This document shows positions 42,992 to 53,769 of a DNA stretch of 64,000 bases, in pieces. A model generated the notes under the pieces. That model saw nothing but the letters and a program-made list of their open reading frames with translations, was not told the origin of the DNA and did not search any database. Positions within the stretch are counted from its first letter, which is position 1; every line of letters begins with the position of its first letter. The stretch covers positions 515,764 to 579,763 of the forward strand of contig CACRXP010000309.1 of assembly GCA_902702965.1 (NCBI GenBank), written 5' to 3'. The position numbers and the translations under genes were made by a program. Source of the DNA: Spirometra erinaceieuropaei (taxonomy: Eukaryota > Platyhelminthes > Cestoda > Diphyllobothriidea > Diphyllobothriidae).

Positions 42992-45035
42992 TTATGCATA
43001 TTGTACAAGTTCGCAACGGTCGGGGAAACGGACATGACGACCGCTGCGCGTAAGGGGAGGAGTCTGTGGGATAAGGGAAGACGCGGGGTTATTGGGCGTA
43101 AATGGAGTCTGGGAAATAGCAAGTGGCAATGTGCCAAGTGGAGGTTGTTCGGTTAGAGAAGTTGGAAGAGGCGCGATATAAGCCGCTTTCAAGCGATCGA
43201 TTGAGACCACGTCGGTGCGGCCTCCACGGTCAATTGTAAAATGCTTGTCCTTGCGCGATAGTGCTCGAAATGGGCCGTCATAGGGCTGTTGTAGTGGCCG
43301 GCGAACGCTATCTACGCGGACAAATACAAAAGAACATGTTAGTAAGTTCGGGTCGACGTACGACTTGCTTGTTGGAGGACGTGGAGGAGTGGCTCGAAGA
43401 CGAGTCATGGCTTGGCGCAATCTTTGCACATAATCGCTGGGATCTAAGTCGCCTGAGCTTTGAGAGTGCCCGAAAAAATCCCCGGGAATTCGTAGGGTGG
43501 TACCGTATACAAGTTCGGCAGCGGAACACTCCAAGTCGGGCTTAAGTGCGGTACGGATACCGAGCATGACCAAAGGCAGATGCTCGCTCCAATGGGAAGG
43601 GTTGTCATGAGCTCGGAACGAGGCTTTGAGTTGCCGGTGGAAACGCTCGACTAAGCCGTTGGATGAGGGGTGGTATGCTGTCGTGCGTATGCGAGAACAT
43701 CCGAGGAGGTTGGTAAGGCTGTTAAAAAGTCTAGACTCGAATTGTTGGCCTCGATCGGTGGTAATAGTTGAGGGGACGCCATAATGAGAGATCCAGTTTC
43801 CAAAAAGCATGAGCAACGGAGTCGGCAGTTAAGTTATGTATGGGAGTTGCAATGGGCCAACGAGTAAATCGGTCAATCGCAGTAAGTAAGTAGTTGCAAC
43901 CACGAGATGTTGGGCAGAGACCTACCAGATCAATATGGACATGGGAAAAACGTGCGTCGGGTGCGAGAAAAGTGCCAATGGGGGCTTTGTTGTGCCGTCC
44001 GACTTTGGCCTTCTGACAGGCCAAACATGAACGGGTGCACTGGCGGATATCAGTGTTCATGCTTGGCCAAACGAACCGCTCGCTGACTAGGCGCTGGGTA
44101 GTGCGGATGCCAGGGGGAGCTAGATTGTGCAACGCGGCAAAAACATCTCGTCTCATCCCGCTTGGCACTACGGGTCGGGAGGCACCGCGCGATACGTCAC
44201 ACAAGATTGTACCGGGGGTGGTGGAAAGAGGAATGGCTTGGAGTTGGAGACTAGTGTGTTGAAGGTTCTCACTGAAATTCGGCTGATTTTGCAGTTCTGC
44301 CATGCGCTCCAAATCGATGGAAGGGCGGGTGATGGCATTAATGCCAGGCCGAGAAAGACAGTCAGCAACTTGATTATAAAGGCCTTTAAGAAATCGAATG
44401 TCGGTGGTATACTGAGAAATAAAATCGAGATGGCGGGCCTCGCGGGGTGAATACTTGTCAGAAGAAGTAGAGAGGGCATAAGTAAGAGGCTTGTGGTCAG
44501 TATAAATACAAAAATCTCGGCCCTCAATATAATTACGAAAGTGCTTAATGGCTAAATAAATTGCAAGAAGTTCTCTACCAAAAGTGCTACAGCGAGTTTG
44601 TGGGGGTGTCAATTTGGCAGAGTAGAAAGCCAAGGGCTGGGTGCCAGTGGGCGTCTGTTGCTTAAGGGCAGCACCTATAGCGAAATTAGAGGCGTCGGCC
44701 ACAATGGAAAGTGGGGCATCAGGTATAGGGTGAACAAGGACAGTTGTATCCGCAAGAGCCTTCCTCGCACGATTGAAAGCCTCTACAGCTGTTTCAGGAA
44801 AAGAAAACTCACGGTTTTTCCCGCGTAAAAGGTTAGTAAGTGGTAGCATTAATTGAGCACAATGAGGGACGAAACGTCGATAGAAATTGACAAGGCCTAT
44901 AAAACGGCGCAGTTGTTGAAATAAGTGGGAGTAGGGAAATCGCGAATAGCTGAAACTTTGGCATCTATGGGATGACAACCAGAAGCATCTACGCGATGTC
45001 CTAGGAAAAACAGCGACTGTGCGCCAAAAACGCAT
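42992..45035 (-). CDS. Ty3 pol, C-terminal half: RT end, RNase H, integrase (one frameshift)
   Basis: The frame 43731-45035 continues RT with [17 protein letters not shown], then RNase H ([40 protein letters not shown]) and integrase ([46 protein letters not shown]). A frameshift in a T run near 43805 leads into the frame 42992-43816 with [29 protein letters not shown] sequence ([20 protein letters not shown]) and the C-terminal domain. The catalytic D, D and E are all present (HIDL, TTDRG, VERF). Confidence 0.9.
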
Positions 45036-46117
45036 TTAGAAACATTAATTAAAACGTCAAATTGGCTCAATCGTTCAAAAATGAGACGCAAATGTTGTAG
45101 GTGCTCGTGTTCACTGGAACTTGCTACCAGAACATCGTCGACGTAGACCAAAACGAAAGGTAGATCGCGGAGGGCTTCGTTGATGAAACGTTGAAAAGTT
45201 TGGGCGGAGTTGCGTAGCCCAAAAGGCATTCTGACAAACTCGAACAGACCGAACGGTGTTGTAATCGCCGTTTTGGGAATGTCTTCTGGAGGAACGGGTA
45301 TCTGATGGAAGGCTTTGACTAAGTCAATGTTGGAAAATATTGTCGCTCCAGCTAGGCTAGATGAAAAGTTGTGGAGATGGGGAAGTGGATATCTGTCAGG
45401 CACACTGGAGGTGTTTAACCGTCGGTAATCCCCGCATGGGCGCCAGTCAACGAGAGACTTTTTGCACACCATATGTAGAGGTGCAGCCCATGGACTAGTG
45501 GAAGGCCTAACTATGCCTAGCTCCATCATGTGACTGAATTCAGCCTTGGCTATGGCTAACTTATCGGCGGCTAAACGACGGGGACGGCTAAACATGGGTG
45601 GTCCGGTAGTTGAAATATAATGTACAACAGAATGCTTGATAGGTTGGTTAAATTGTGAAGGTCGTGTGATAGATGGAAATTCCGAAAGTAAACGATGATA
45701 GGGAGTAGATGAAGGGATTGTTGAAATGCGTGGATTAGGTGATGAAAGGGTACGAGTGGAACAATTACAATGTAAAGAAGTCTTAGGATCAAATAATTTA
45801 TGGGACTTAATGTCAACGAGGAGACCGAAAAAGGATATAAAATCAGCGCCAAGAATGGCAGTATGGACATCCGCGATAGTAAATAGCCAACGAAATGAAC
45901 GTCTTAGACCCAAATCTAGTGTTAGGGATCGTCGACCAAAAGTTTTAATAGAAGTATTGTTAGCTGCTTGGAGGAAAAATGAAGAATTTGGTGACTTACG
46001 GTCAGTCAAGGTGGGTGGGATTAGACTGATCTCTGCACCGGTATCCACGAGAAAATTACGACAGGAAGTTCTGTCATAGATGTGGAGTAAGCGACTGGGA
46101 GAGGATGTGCCGACCAC
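44897..46117 (-). CDS. Ty3 pol, N-terminal half: protease and reverse transcriptase
   Basis: The 406-codon frame contains the protease [15 protein letters not shown] (catalytic DTG), a linker [20 protein letters not shown], then RT with [37 protein letters not shown] (first catalytic Asp), [20 protein letters not shown] and [13 protein letters not shown] (YVDD box). It ends at a frameshift near 44920 (FPTPTYFNN against the expected continuation in another frame). In the element pol follows gag in a different frame, so translation by frameshifting is inferred. Confidence 0.92.
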   Translation of the reverse strand: MVGTSSPSRLLHIYDRTSCRNFLVDTGAEISLIPPTLTDRKSPNSSFFLQAANNTSIKTFGRRSLTLDLGLRRSFRWLFTIADVHTAILGADFISFFGLLVDIKSHKLFDPKTSLHCNCSTRTLSSPNPRISTIPSSTPYHRLLSEFPSITRPSQFNQPIKHSVVHYISTTGPPMFSRPRRLAADKLAIAKAEFSHMMELGIVRPSTSPWAAPLHMVCKKSLVDWRPCGDYRRLNTSSVPDRYPLPHLHNFSSSLAGATIFSNIDLVKAFHQIPVPPEDIPKTAITTPFGLFEFVRMPFGLRNSAQTFQRFINEALRDLPFVLVYVDDVLVASSSEHEHLQHLRLIFERLSQFDVLINVSKCVFGAQSLFFLGHRVDASGCHPIDAKVSAIRDFPTPTYFNNCAVL

Positions 46118-46128
46118 GTTCGTCGCCC

Positions 46129-46932
46129 TTACTGGTCGGCCGGGGAGTTTTCCGACGCTGGTGTTTTATATTTGCACGGAGAGTGGCAGCGATGGGCGTT
46201 AGAACCATAATTGTGATGATAGCAACAGAAACCATCAACTGTAGGTTTGTTTGGAATGGGAGATCTCGGGCGGCGAGAAATTGCAGGACTACGAGAGTTA
46301 TAGACACGAGTGGCCCGGAGCTGGGAAACTTCGAGAGTGAGGGCATCCAGGCGTTTGACGACATCCTCGATTGTGGGGGCAGTTGTGCTTCGACTAACGA
46401 CTTTAACCGTAACAGGAGGCTGGTAGTACTCGAGTATACGGTCAGCAGTCTCCGCGAGCATCTGAACAGTCGATGAAGGAATGTTAGGCGCAAGGATGGC
46501 TTGCACAGAAGGAGGCAACCGTTGGAGGAACAGTTGTTTGAACATGGTGGCATCCAGATTTTGTCCATCTGCCAACTGCTCCAAACGCCTAAGAAGCTGC
46601 GTAGGCTTCCTGTCACCGAGGTCCTCCTCAGAAATTAAACGTTGGAGACGTTTTTGCGTTGAGAGGGAAATGCGGGAAATGAGAGCCTCCTTTAGGGTAG
46701 TATAAGGGGCTTCTGTGGGCGGGCAATCTATGATGTCGCGGAGGTCGGTGGCGATGTCCATTGGGAGTGCAGCCACAACATAATGAAATTTCGTATCCTC
46801 TCGTGTGATCTGACGGAAGGCGAATGACGACTCTACAGTGCGCAGCCACAACGTGATGTCCCCGAGCCACACGGATGGCAGGTCAAATGTGTGAATGCCG
46901 GCTATCGGCTGGCTGGTAGAATCGTTGGACAT
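46129..46932 (-). CDS. Ty3 Gag (CsRn1-like), 267 codons
   Basis: The frame starts [20 protein letters not shown] and contains a capsid-like region ([54 protein letters not shown]). Near the C-terminus [17 protein letters not shown] forms a C-x2-H...C-x3-C knuckle, which I recall as the CHCC motif typical of the CsRn1 group in place of CCHC. The frame looks intact. Confidence 0.9.
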   Translation of the reverse strand: MSNDSTSQPIAGIHTFDLPSVWLGDITLWLRTVESSFAFRQITREDTKFHYVVAALPMDIATDLRDIIDCPPTEAPYTTLKEALISRISLSTQKRLQRLISEEDLGDRKPTQLLRRLEQLADGQNLDATMFKQLFLQRLPPSVQAILAPNIPSSTVQMLAETADRILEYYQPPVTVKVVSRSTTAPTIEDVVKRLDALTLEVSQLRATRVYNSRSPAISRRPRSPIPNKPTVDGFCCYHHNYGSNAHRCHSPCKYKTPASENSPADQ

Positions 46933-47164
46933 AATTAGCCAGTGTCGGTCAGAGGTCAGATAATTGGGGTAGAGGACTGGCGCGTTGACAGTGCGATTGA
47001 AGGGTAGCGCTCGTATTGGATGAAAGGGTGAGACATTGTGAATAGCAAATAAGGGCTGGATGAATAATCTGATCGATAAAAATTAGAGTGAGGGTTAATC
47101 CAAATGAAAATAGTTATGCACAGAAATTAAACAGAAGAAGCTATGAACGATACAGGGTCACCAG

Positions 47165-47369
47165 TGTAAGAGACAAACCCACTAGTTGGGCACAGCGAGT
47201 AGGCTATCCAAGAAAGGAAAATAACAGTATCCCAACAGTTACAAACTAGTAAATAAGAACAAAGTCGTCGGCAGGTAAAAGTGCACGTGCGTGTTCTTTG
47301 TCTAATTCAAATTTGTGTCAAAGCGTATTGTAACTGATTAAAACAAAACGGACTTTAATGTCACTACAA
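47165..47369 (-). repeat. 5' LTR (205 bp)
   Basis: On the minus strand it starts TGTAGTGACATTAAAG and ends GTTTGTCTCTTACA. It matches the two parts of the 3' LTR. The primer binding site follows at about 47153-47163. No TATA box was assigned. Confidence 0.92.
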
Positions 47370-47373
47370 TGTC

Positions 47374-48228
47374 TTGACACCGAGTCCAGGTGGGGAGTGG
47401 GGAAGAGAGAGAGCGGTAGATGTTGCGCAAGGCTACACTCACTATACAGTAAACCACGCGCAAGTCACCGTGCCTACTGCACCTTGCTGTGGAGCCCACG
47501 GGGGGCATCGCAGGCAGCGACGGTCGGACTGTCGTGATGTGGGCGCCAATGAGTAAGTGTCATATGAGCCAGTCAGCGTCAGCCTGGCGAGTCGATTGAG
47601 TGATTGCGGAGATCGCGGACGCCTGTAATTGCCTGTCCTAGAGTTTGCATGTGCCCATGATCCTACCACTCGGAAGCCGTGATCATCTGATACGTAGCGC
47701 GACGTACGTGCCGGCTGTAGAGGACATGTAATGACCATACTCCGGACGCCTGCTGAAACACTGTGCCGTTGGCATATATACGTACATACCGACGACAGTC
47801 GTTCGACTGACAATCTGGAGATCTGGATGGTGCTCGCATCACGTCTGACCATCTTTTGAAACAGAGATTGTCTGGTTTTCGATCAGTGGCAGTTTTATTG
47901 ACTAACCAACTAATTCCACGACTGGCATAGACATTCTCTCGCTCATGACATCCGGACGCCTGCTCTGGTGGGACTCGGATGCTGCCGGACGTGAACATCT
48001 TGTCCAACTGCCAACTTGCTTCCACTTATTCTAAGCTGGTTCCTTACAAAATATAATATCCTCTATTGATGTCTAACGTCCCTTCTTCCTACTGGGGACT
48101 TGGCTTGAAGGCCTTGGCGGCTAGGGTCTGCCCATGAATTAAGCGGCCGCGACAGGCCTCTGTGCACTTGAGCCGCTACAACATCACAACATCTCCATCA
48201 TCCATATTGACCCATCTGTGGAAAACTC
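47374..48228. other. Repetitive-looking region without a gene
   Basis: Open frames (47442-47852 minus and 47374-47556 plus) overlap on opposite strands and have no domain. GC content is higher than nearby, which suggests repeat-derived sequence. Confidence 0.35.
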
Positions 48229-48311
48229 GGCGCCTCGGTGGGATTCGAACCCACGCGGTAAGGGGAAGGCTTTAGTACAGCCAACGCTCTAACCACTTGA
48301 GCTATGAGACC
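48229..48311 (-). tRNA. tRNA-like sequence (pseudogene or SINE head)
   Basis: On the minus strand ATAGCTCAAGTGGTTAGAGC fits a D arm with A box, and GTGGGTTCGAATCCCAC fits a perfect T arm with B box. The anticodon arm candidate GGCT-GTACTAA-AGCC would give ACT, but it requires an unusually long variable region (about 12 nt). Acceptor pairing is imperfect. It forms an inverted pair with 48521-48603, and sequence similarity extends beyond the tRNA part on its 3' side ('gcgccgag', then 'gggtcaatatg'). Confidence 0.55.
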
Positions 48312-48520
48312 AGTTGGGTCAATATGAATTATTCAAAATCCGCCAAAATACCTATGAATTACGTGAGCCTGGTAGTTATCTGGTGGATTCTAGGTGAATT
48401 ACTTAGGAAATCCTGCTTGGGTAGTCAACTTACTGTATCATATATGGTGGATTCCAGACGTTGCAGTAGGTTGGGCGGGTAACTTGACCCAAATGTGATT
48501 AAACTTGCGTCGTCCGGCGG

Positions 48521-48603
48521 GGCCTCGTAGCTCAGGTGGTTAGAGCGTTGGATGTACTAAAGCCTTTCCATTATTGCATGGGTTCAAATCCCACCGAGGC
48601 GCC
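48521..48603 (+). tRNA. tRNA-like sequence (pseudogene or SINE head), facing copy
   Basis: The plus strand has GTAGCTCAGGTGGTTAGAGC (A box) and ATGGGTTCAAATCCCAC (B box). The acceptor stem pairs at about six of seven positions (GGCCTCG with CGAGGCG). The anticodon arm region 'gatgtactaaagcc' matches the other copy, but the stem is weaker. Both copies are 83 bp long and have 'gtactaaagcctt' in common. Similarity continues downstream to 'cggtcaatatgaatt', so a small SINE-like repeat is likely. Confidence 0.55.
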
Positions 48604-49040
48604 GAGCATTTCACAGTTCGGTCAATATGAATTAAACATCATTTGTTGAGACCAGAAGTGAGAGTGAAAATCTGTATCCATTATCCAATGCTCTGAATCG
48701 CCCAATAATGAACATCAAGTTTTTAGAAGACATGGACTTTGTCAGTGGTTTCTCGAATCCATACTGCAACCTCCCATCGAAGGACGAAATGTGGAGGGGT
48801 GAAAACGCGCGGCTGGTGTACTACTTACAGGATAGGCCTGCTTCTCAGCGGCATGATCCCCGGCTGGTTTGTCAGTCCGGTGTCACAGATTGCCGTGCAC
48901 TCATCGTTGATGTTAGTAATAGGCGCGGTTACGGGAGGCCAGTGAAAGCGATGACAGCAATTCGATCAGTGAGTTAAGTACGGTCGGTCAGTCAGCCGAT
49001 AAGCAAGCGGTTGCGTGGCAAGCCCATCCAGCAAATACAG
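48604..49040. other. No recognisable gene
   Basis: The frame at 48708-48977 (plus, 89 codons) has no recognised domain. The 3' end of the minus-strand RTE-like LINE may start within this stretch. Confidence 0.35.
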
Positions 49041-52000
49041 CATGCCAGTGGGTGCTCACCTCTCCCCAATTAAACTTCCGATTATGAGTCCTCCGCCTAC
49101 TTCTTGGAAGCCACTTTTTCCTTGAACCAGAAAGCGTGGCCTGATTTACAAGCAACCATACTTGTACTCGTAATTGGTACGGCTGCGATCATGCCTGATC
49201 TAACCGGCCTCGATGATGTCCCGAACTGTGCCTCTCCACGCGTAACAATCCGCGGCAGCAGATCTTGACAGCTCAACCCACTCTCTCCGCCAACAACAGA
49301 GACCGATCATCGAAGGTCCAAGAACGACCTTCATGTCTTGACGAACTGTGTCTAGCCAGGTTTTGAGTTGACCGGATCGAGGGCAGTAACACCAACCTCC
49401 TGAGGTGGACGACGAAGAACATGCCCAAACAACCTCAGTCGTCTTCCTTGGATGGCCTGGGTTATCCTTGCGATGTTGTCGCAGCGAGCGGGATTGCCTT
49501 ATTTTAGACGAAGTCGGTAAACTTCACTCGAAGGATGGTCCTCAAGCAGTGGTGGTCAAATATCTCCACGCGCACAGTCCAGCATTTACAACCATAGAGA
49601 AGGACAGACCGGACAGACGCACTGTACATGCGAATTTTAGTGCCGATGAAAAAGTCGCATCAGATCCAATGGCATTTCCTAAGGCCTGAGAAAACTCGGC
49701 GAACAGCATCGATTTGGAAGACAATGTCATCCTTACTATGGCCGTTCGGCGGCAACCTCGCCCCGAGGTATTTAAAACTGTCTACTTCTTCAAATTGACA
49801 GTCATCAATCCCGAGAGGCGCCTCCTCCCGGTCAGGAATGCAGCTTGAAAGCACTTTAGTCTTCCCAGCGTTCATGGATAAACCGATAGATTTAACGACC
49901 TAGTTCACCCGGGACACCATAGGCTGCAGATCAGCAAAACCTGAGGCAAAAAAGGCAATATCTTCGGTATAGTCGAGATCAGTCAGTCGGTGTCCGGGTG
50001 CAAACTCTAGACCGTCAACTTCGTGTAGAGCCTTCCCGAGAATCCAGTCAATAGCGTACTTGAAGAGATTGGGCAACAGGATACAACCCTGCCGAACGCC
50101 AGACTGAATACCCAACGGTTGGAAAAGATTGTTGCGAATCAGGACTCGCACGGTGGTGGAGCAATAATAGGCCTTAATCATGACGATGATTTTTGTCGGT
50201 ACACCATCTAATACCATTATCCGCCACAGGGACTCATGATGGATGGAATCGAACGCGGCGGCAGCGTCAACAAAGCAAACGGTCGACGGTTGCTGATAAC
50301 TATGATGAAATTTGAGAATGCGCCTTAGTGTAAATATCTGGTCTGCGTATCCATGTCGAGCACGAAATCCGGCTTGGTTGGGCCTTGTCCCAGAGTCACG
50401 CACAGCCTGGAATCGCCTGAGTAGGACAATAAGGAAGATCTTCGCAGCAACGTCGATGAGGCTTATGCCGAGGTAGTTCCCACATCTCGTCTTATCTCCT
50501 TTCTTGAGGATAGGTACAAGGATGCCTAAGCTCCAGTCATCGAGGCAACCTCGTTCCTCCACGCTTGTTCAAGCACCTCATAGGGCCAGGGCGCCAGTGT
50601 CGACACAAGACTTGAAGATTTCAGCGGGTATACCGTCCTCTCCGGGTGCCTTATTGTGGCGTAGCTTTCGAATGGCATCGACGACTTCTCTTTTAGGAGG
50701 GGGGTCGCATGGCAATGCATAGGTTGGAATAGGGAAGAAACTCCGCTGATGAGGAGAGCAAGGGCGAAGTGGGTTGGGTATCGAAGTTGAGATAGTGCTC
50801 GAAGTGCCCACGCCAGCACTCGACTTTGGCCGAGTTGTCAGCAATAAAGCCGCCATTCACGTCGCGAACAGAGTCACTCAGTGTAGAGGGCTTACCGTTA
50901 ACTTGGCGGGTAAGTTGGTAGAGTTTTCGAGTGCCACCAACGTTCGAGGTCTGTTCCATGGAGGTCGCTATTTCAGCCCCATACTGCTTCCGATTATCCC
51001 TGGCTGACTTTGCCGTCATCCTCCGATGTTGGCGGAAGCAGTCCTCGTTACGGGACCTGGATCGAGCCGTCTGAGCATACAACTGCAGGGGTCTTCCTCT
51101 GATCCTGTCACTGCGGCGTCGCTGGGTTTATCCAAGGATTTTCTCAGCTGTCCCATAGACTGGCGTTTTTGGTGACGATCACTGGTTACTGCCCTCTCCG
51201 TCGGCTCGGGTCGTAAAACAGGATCGGATTTGTTTGCTCAGGGTCTCGACAGTGCTGGTATGCCTTATTTTTGTGACATCCAGGCGTCGAAGATGTGGCA
51301 TTTTTGGCGCGGACGAGGGATGAACTTTCAAGTGTGTACGAACGAGGACATCTTCCGACCCACGGTCCTTAACAGCCCCGGCACCACGCATCGATCTGCT
51401 ATCGTGAATCCAGCTGCGGTACCTTGAGCTGACTAGTATGTAATTAATCTGACTGGCCGTATGGCCGTCATTTGAATACCAGGTCAGCAGATGTTTGTTG
51501 CGATGCTGGAAACATGTGCTGGTGACAAGCAGTCGGTTTCGATCAGCGAAGTTCAGCAATCACCATTTTCACATCGGGAACCAAGCCCAAAGCGAACAAA
51601 AAGATGACTGGTTGTGGGGTCGCCAAGTCCAGTTCGACCATTCCAATCGTCAGCAACAATTAGAAGATCGCGGTGAGGAAGTCTTTCAAGTAACGCTTGC
51701 AACTGCGAGTAAAACGTCTCTTTATCGCGCTGTTCAGCAGCTGAAGTTGGTACGTACGCAGAGACGACTGAGATGTTCGCGAAGTGACCCTTCGGTCGTA
51801 CGTAGGCCATCCGGTCATTGATTGGTTCCCAGGCAAGTAGCGCGAGGTCCGATTGTTGCGATAGGACGATCGCTACACCGTGTCGAACAAAAGAATCGCG
51901 CGGGCCGCTGTGGTACAGGGTAAAGTGTTATCCGACTTCAGGGATCTTTATTTCGCGGGGGCCTCAGTCAGGAAGTCGAACTCCAGACAGACAGCAGACA

Positions 52001-52215
52001 TACACTTTTGTACTGATCAAGGCTGGGCACGGTGATACTTTGGGTACCGGGGCCCCGGAATGTTCGCACATTCCAGAATCCAGTACCAAGAATCCGCCCC
52101 CGATTGAGTAGTCTAGCTCTCATACTATTCGCCCACACCACCGGACTAGGGTTGCGAAACGCGTCGGTTTCCGCGGACGCCGTAGCATGGGTCGTAATAC
52201 TGTGATCGGACATAT
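49040..52215 (-). mobile_element. RTE-like LINE, second element
   Basis: On the minus strand: endonuclease start GFWNVRTFRGPG (51968-52213), endonuclease core with VSAYVPTSAAEQRDKETFY and LIVADDWNGRTG (51553-51810), endonuclease end NDGHTASQINYILVSSRYRS (51179-51559), spacer 50578-51082, RT 49900-50562, thumb 49660-49875 and the C-terminal piece RLFGHVLRRPPQEVGVTALD (49360-49450). The order is complete. The GDWN catalytic motif reads DDWN. Multiple frame breaks show the copy is inactive. It belongs to a different lineage from the RTE-like element at 31-42 kb. Confidence 0.88.
49660..50562 (-). pseudogene. RTE-like reverse transcriptase with altered catalytic box
   Basis: The 220-codon frame 49900-50562 contains WSLGILVPILKKGDKTRCGN, NQAGFRARHGYADQIFTLRR, motif A CFVDAAAAFDSIHHESLWRI and GVRQGCILLPNLFKYAIDWI. 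The catalytic box, normally YADD, reads DYTEDIAFF, so the second Asp of the pair is kept but the first is Glu. A stop follows; the frame 49660-49875 continues with MNAGKTKVLSS and FKYLGARLPPNGHSKDD. Confidence 0.88.
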
Positions 52216-52449
52216 TTCATGAGGTTTCTTGGGAATTTCGAATTCAGGGAGTTCTCCACAGCCACTCAGATTGTTTTTTCGTGGTTGTCATCCCTAGCGC
52301 TTTGGCTTAAAAGCCTAACCACAAGGTAGCGGTGGCTAGCAAACTTATTTAATGGCGGTTTACGGTCGCCATGTCGCAATGCTGTCATCGGACTTTAGGG
52401 CTTTTTTATAAGACTTTGAATGTGCCAAACCTCTACCCCCCACACCTCG

Positions 52450-52545
52450 GCATATTCGAGATCATTCAGTCGGTGTCCGGGTGCAAATTCAACACTGTCA
52501 CCTTAGTGTAGGGTTTTCCCGAGAATCCGGTCAAGTTTGACAGCA
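52450..52545 (-). pseudogene. Short RTE-like RT fragment (second copy)
   Basis: The string 'cagtcggtgtccgggtgcaa' and following bases repeat 49980-50045 of the adjacent RTE-like RT, in the same orientation, with moderate differences. It encodes the FAPGHRLTDLDY region. It must come from another copy of the same LINE family. Confidence 0.75.
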
Positions 52546-52549
52546 ACTG

Positions 52550-53500
52550 TGATTGAACTAGACGACTGATACTGATAAACTCTCGCAGGATTACTAACTA
52601 ATTTGTTAAGACGTCTTTTATTGAAAACTCTTCTTCAATTAAGCCGACTGGCTTCGCGCTCGGAAAGAAATGAAGGCAGGCTTGAGTGCCTATGAGTTTG
52701 TGGAGAAACGTATTGTCTGCTGTTCGTTTAACTATTGCTCCGTCGGCTGATCAGCTGTCTTGTCTAGTACCCCGAAAGTTCAGGATAATGCAACTGAACC
52801 CTAACGCAAACAGTGCCGTGGAACGCAGATGGAGCGGTTTTTTCGGACCGGTACTCGAACGGATTCTCGCCATTTCTGACATCAAGGGCTGCTGAAAGAT
52901 GAGGGACGCTGAGGCAGGCCATGCAACCGAAAGCTCGTGATATATCTGGGCGCCACTCGCCGACCTGTACATTTTGTACTACAGTGACATGCTCTTAAGA
53001 GACAGTTACCGGCGGGACCTCTCATGCTATAGCACCTGAATGTTGCCCCTCCAAATACTAACAGTGCGGTTTAACCGTTAGATATTAAAAACATTTTTTT
53101 AGCAGTTCTAGCGTCATACAATGGGATTTGAATGCTACCGCACAGTTTCAATGCTTAATCACAGTACTCAGCGAAGTAATTTCGCAAGGCATCCAACGAG
53201 ACATTAGTACTCCATTTCGGTATTTCATCGCAGAGAATCGACTAGTTGTTATTAAGATCTTCGGCATGCCCACCGCCATGGGTAATCGCATACTGTCGAG
53301 GATACGAAACGGTGCTGAAGGCCAACATTCCCTACAGAAAACCTTATACGACTCTTAGGCTTTCCTACTCAACTCAACGACTGAAATGCAATGCACGGAA
53401 AATGACAAAGTTGCCAACTGTTCAAGTTAAATATCTAGATAGCCGGCCCCTCCGCCAGTTATCACATGAAATACCGGTAGCAACCAAGGGATCGTTAACA
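52550..53500. other. No recognisable gene
   Basis: Frames at 52686-52895 and 53128-53358 (plus) have no recognised domain. Confidence 0.35.
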
Positions 53501-53504
53501 GAAA

Positions 53505-53650
53505 CGAAGAGGCGAGATCCAGGAAGTAGTCGCGAAGAAGGAGATACGATAATTGGAATAAGAGCTTTAATGCCTGACGTTTCGGACTTTCCTTCGGATC
53601 TATTATCAACGTGCAATAGAAATGTCTCATACAAACCCCCGGTAAACACG
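53505..53650 (-). repeat. Inverted PLE terminal sequence upstream of the PLE ORF
   Basis: In plus reading, 'tcgcgaagaaggag' and 'cctgacgtttcggac' match the reverse complement of the 3' end of the same PLE near 56090-56170. A degraded hammerhead lies here on the minus strand: TTGATAA in place of CTGATGA, and GAAACGTC intact (plus 53577-53584). The piece lies head to head with the following ORF. Confidence 0.65.
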
Positions 53651-53769
53651 GAGTTAGTAAGACGAGCCGTGTTTCAACATGGCAGAAGAATTAGTCAAGT
53701 GCTTGCGTCAGGCGTCACAAGTACCGTCAGAGGATTGACCAAGAGAAGACCAAATTTCATGAGATCGCT

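Larger units (their letters stand above)
42188..47369 (-). mobile_element. CsRn1-like Ty3 LTR retrotransposon, nearly complete
   Basis: A 205-bp 5' LTR (47165-47369, TG...CA on the minus strand) and a 3' LTR (42188-42927, split by a LINE) flank Gag, protease, RT, RNase H and integrase. The tetranucleotide 'atgt' flanks the element (42184-42187 and 47370-47373), a 4-bp target duplication. The primer site starts near 47163 (minus strand TGGTGACCCTG) and fits the 3' end of tRNA-Trp, as I recall for CsRn1-type elements. A purine tract (AGGGGGAGT, minus) precedes the 3' LTR. By eye the LTRs differ at about nine of 200 positions. Two frameshifts in pol disable this copy. Confidence 0.92.

Noticed and set aside
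44870..44882. 'gacgaaacgtcgat' considered as another hammerhead half
   Set aside because: It lies within the Ty3 RT coding frame and no CTGATGA core is near it.
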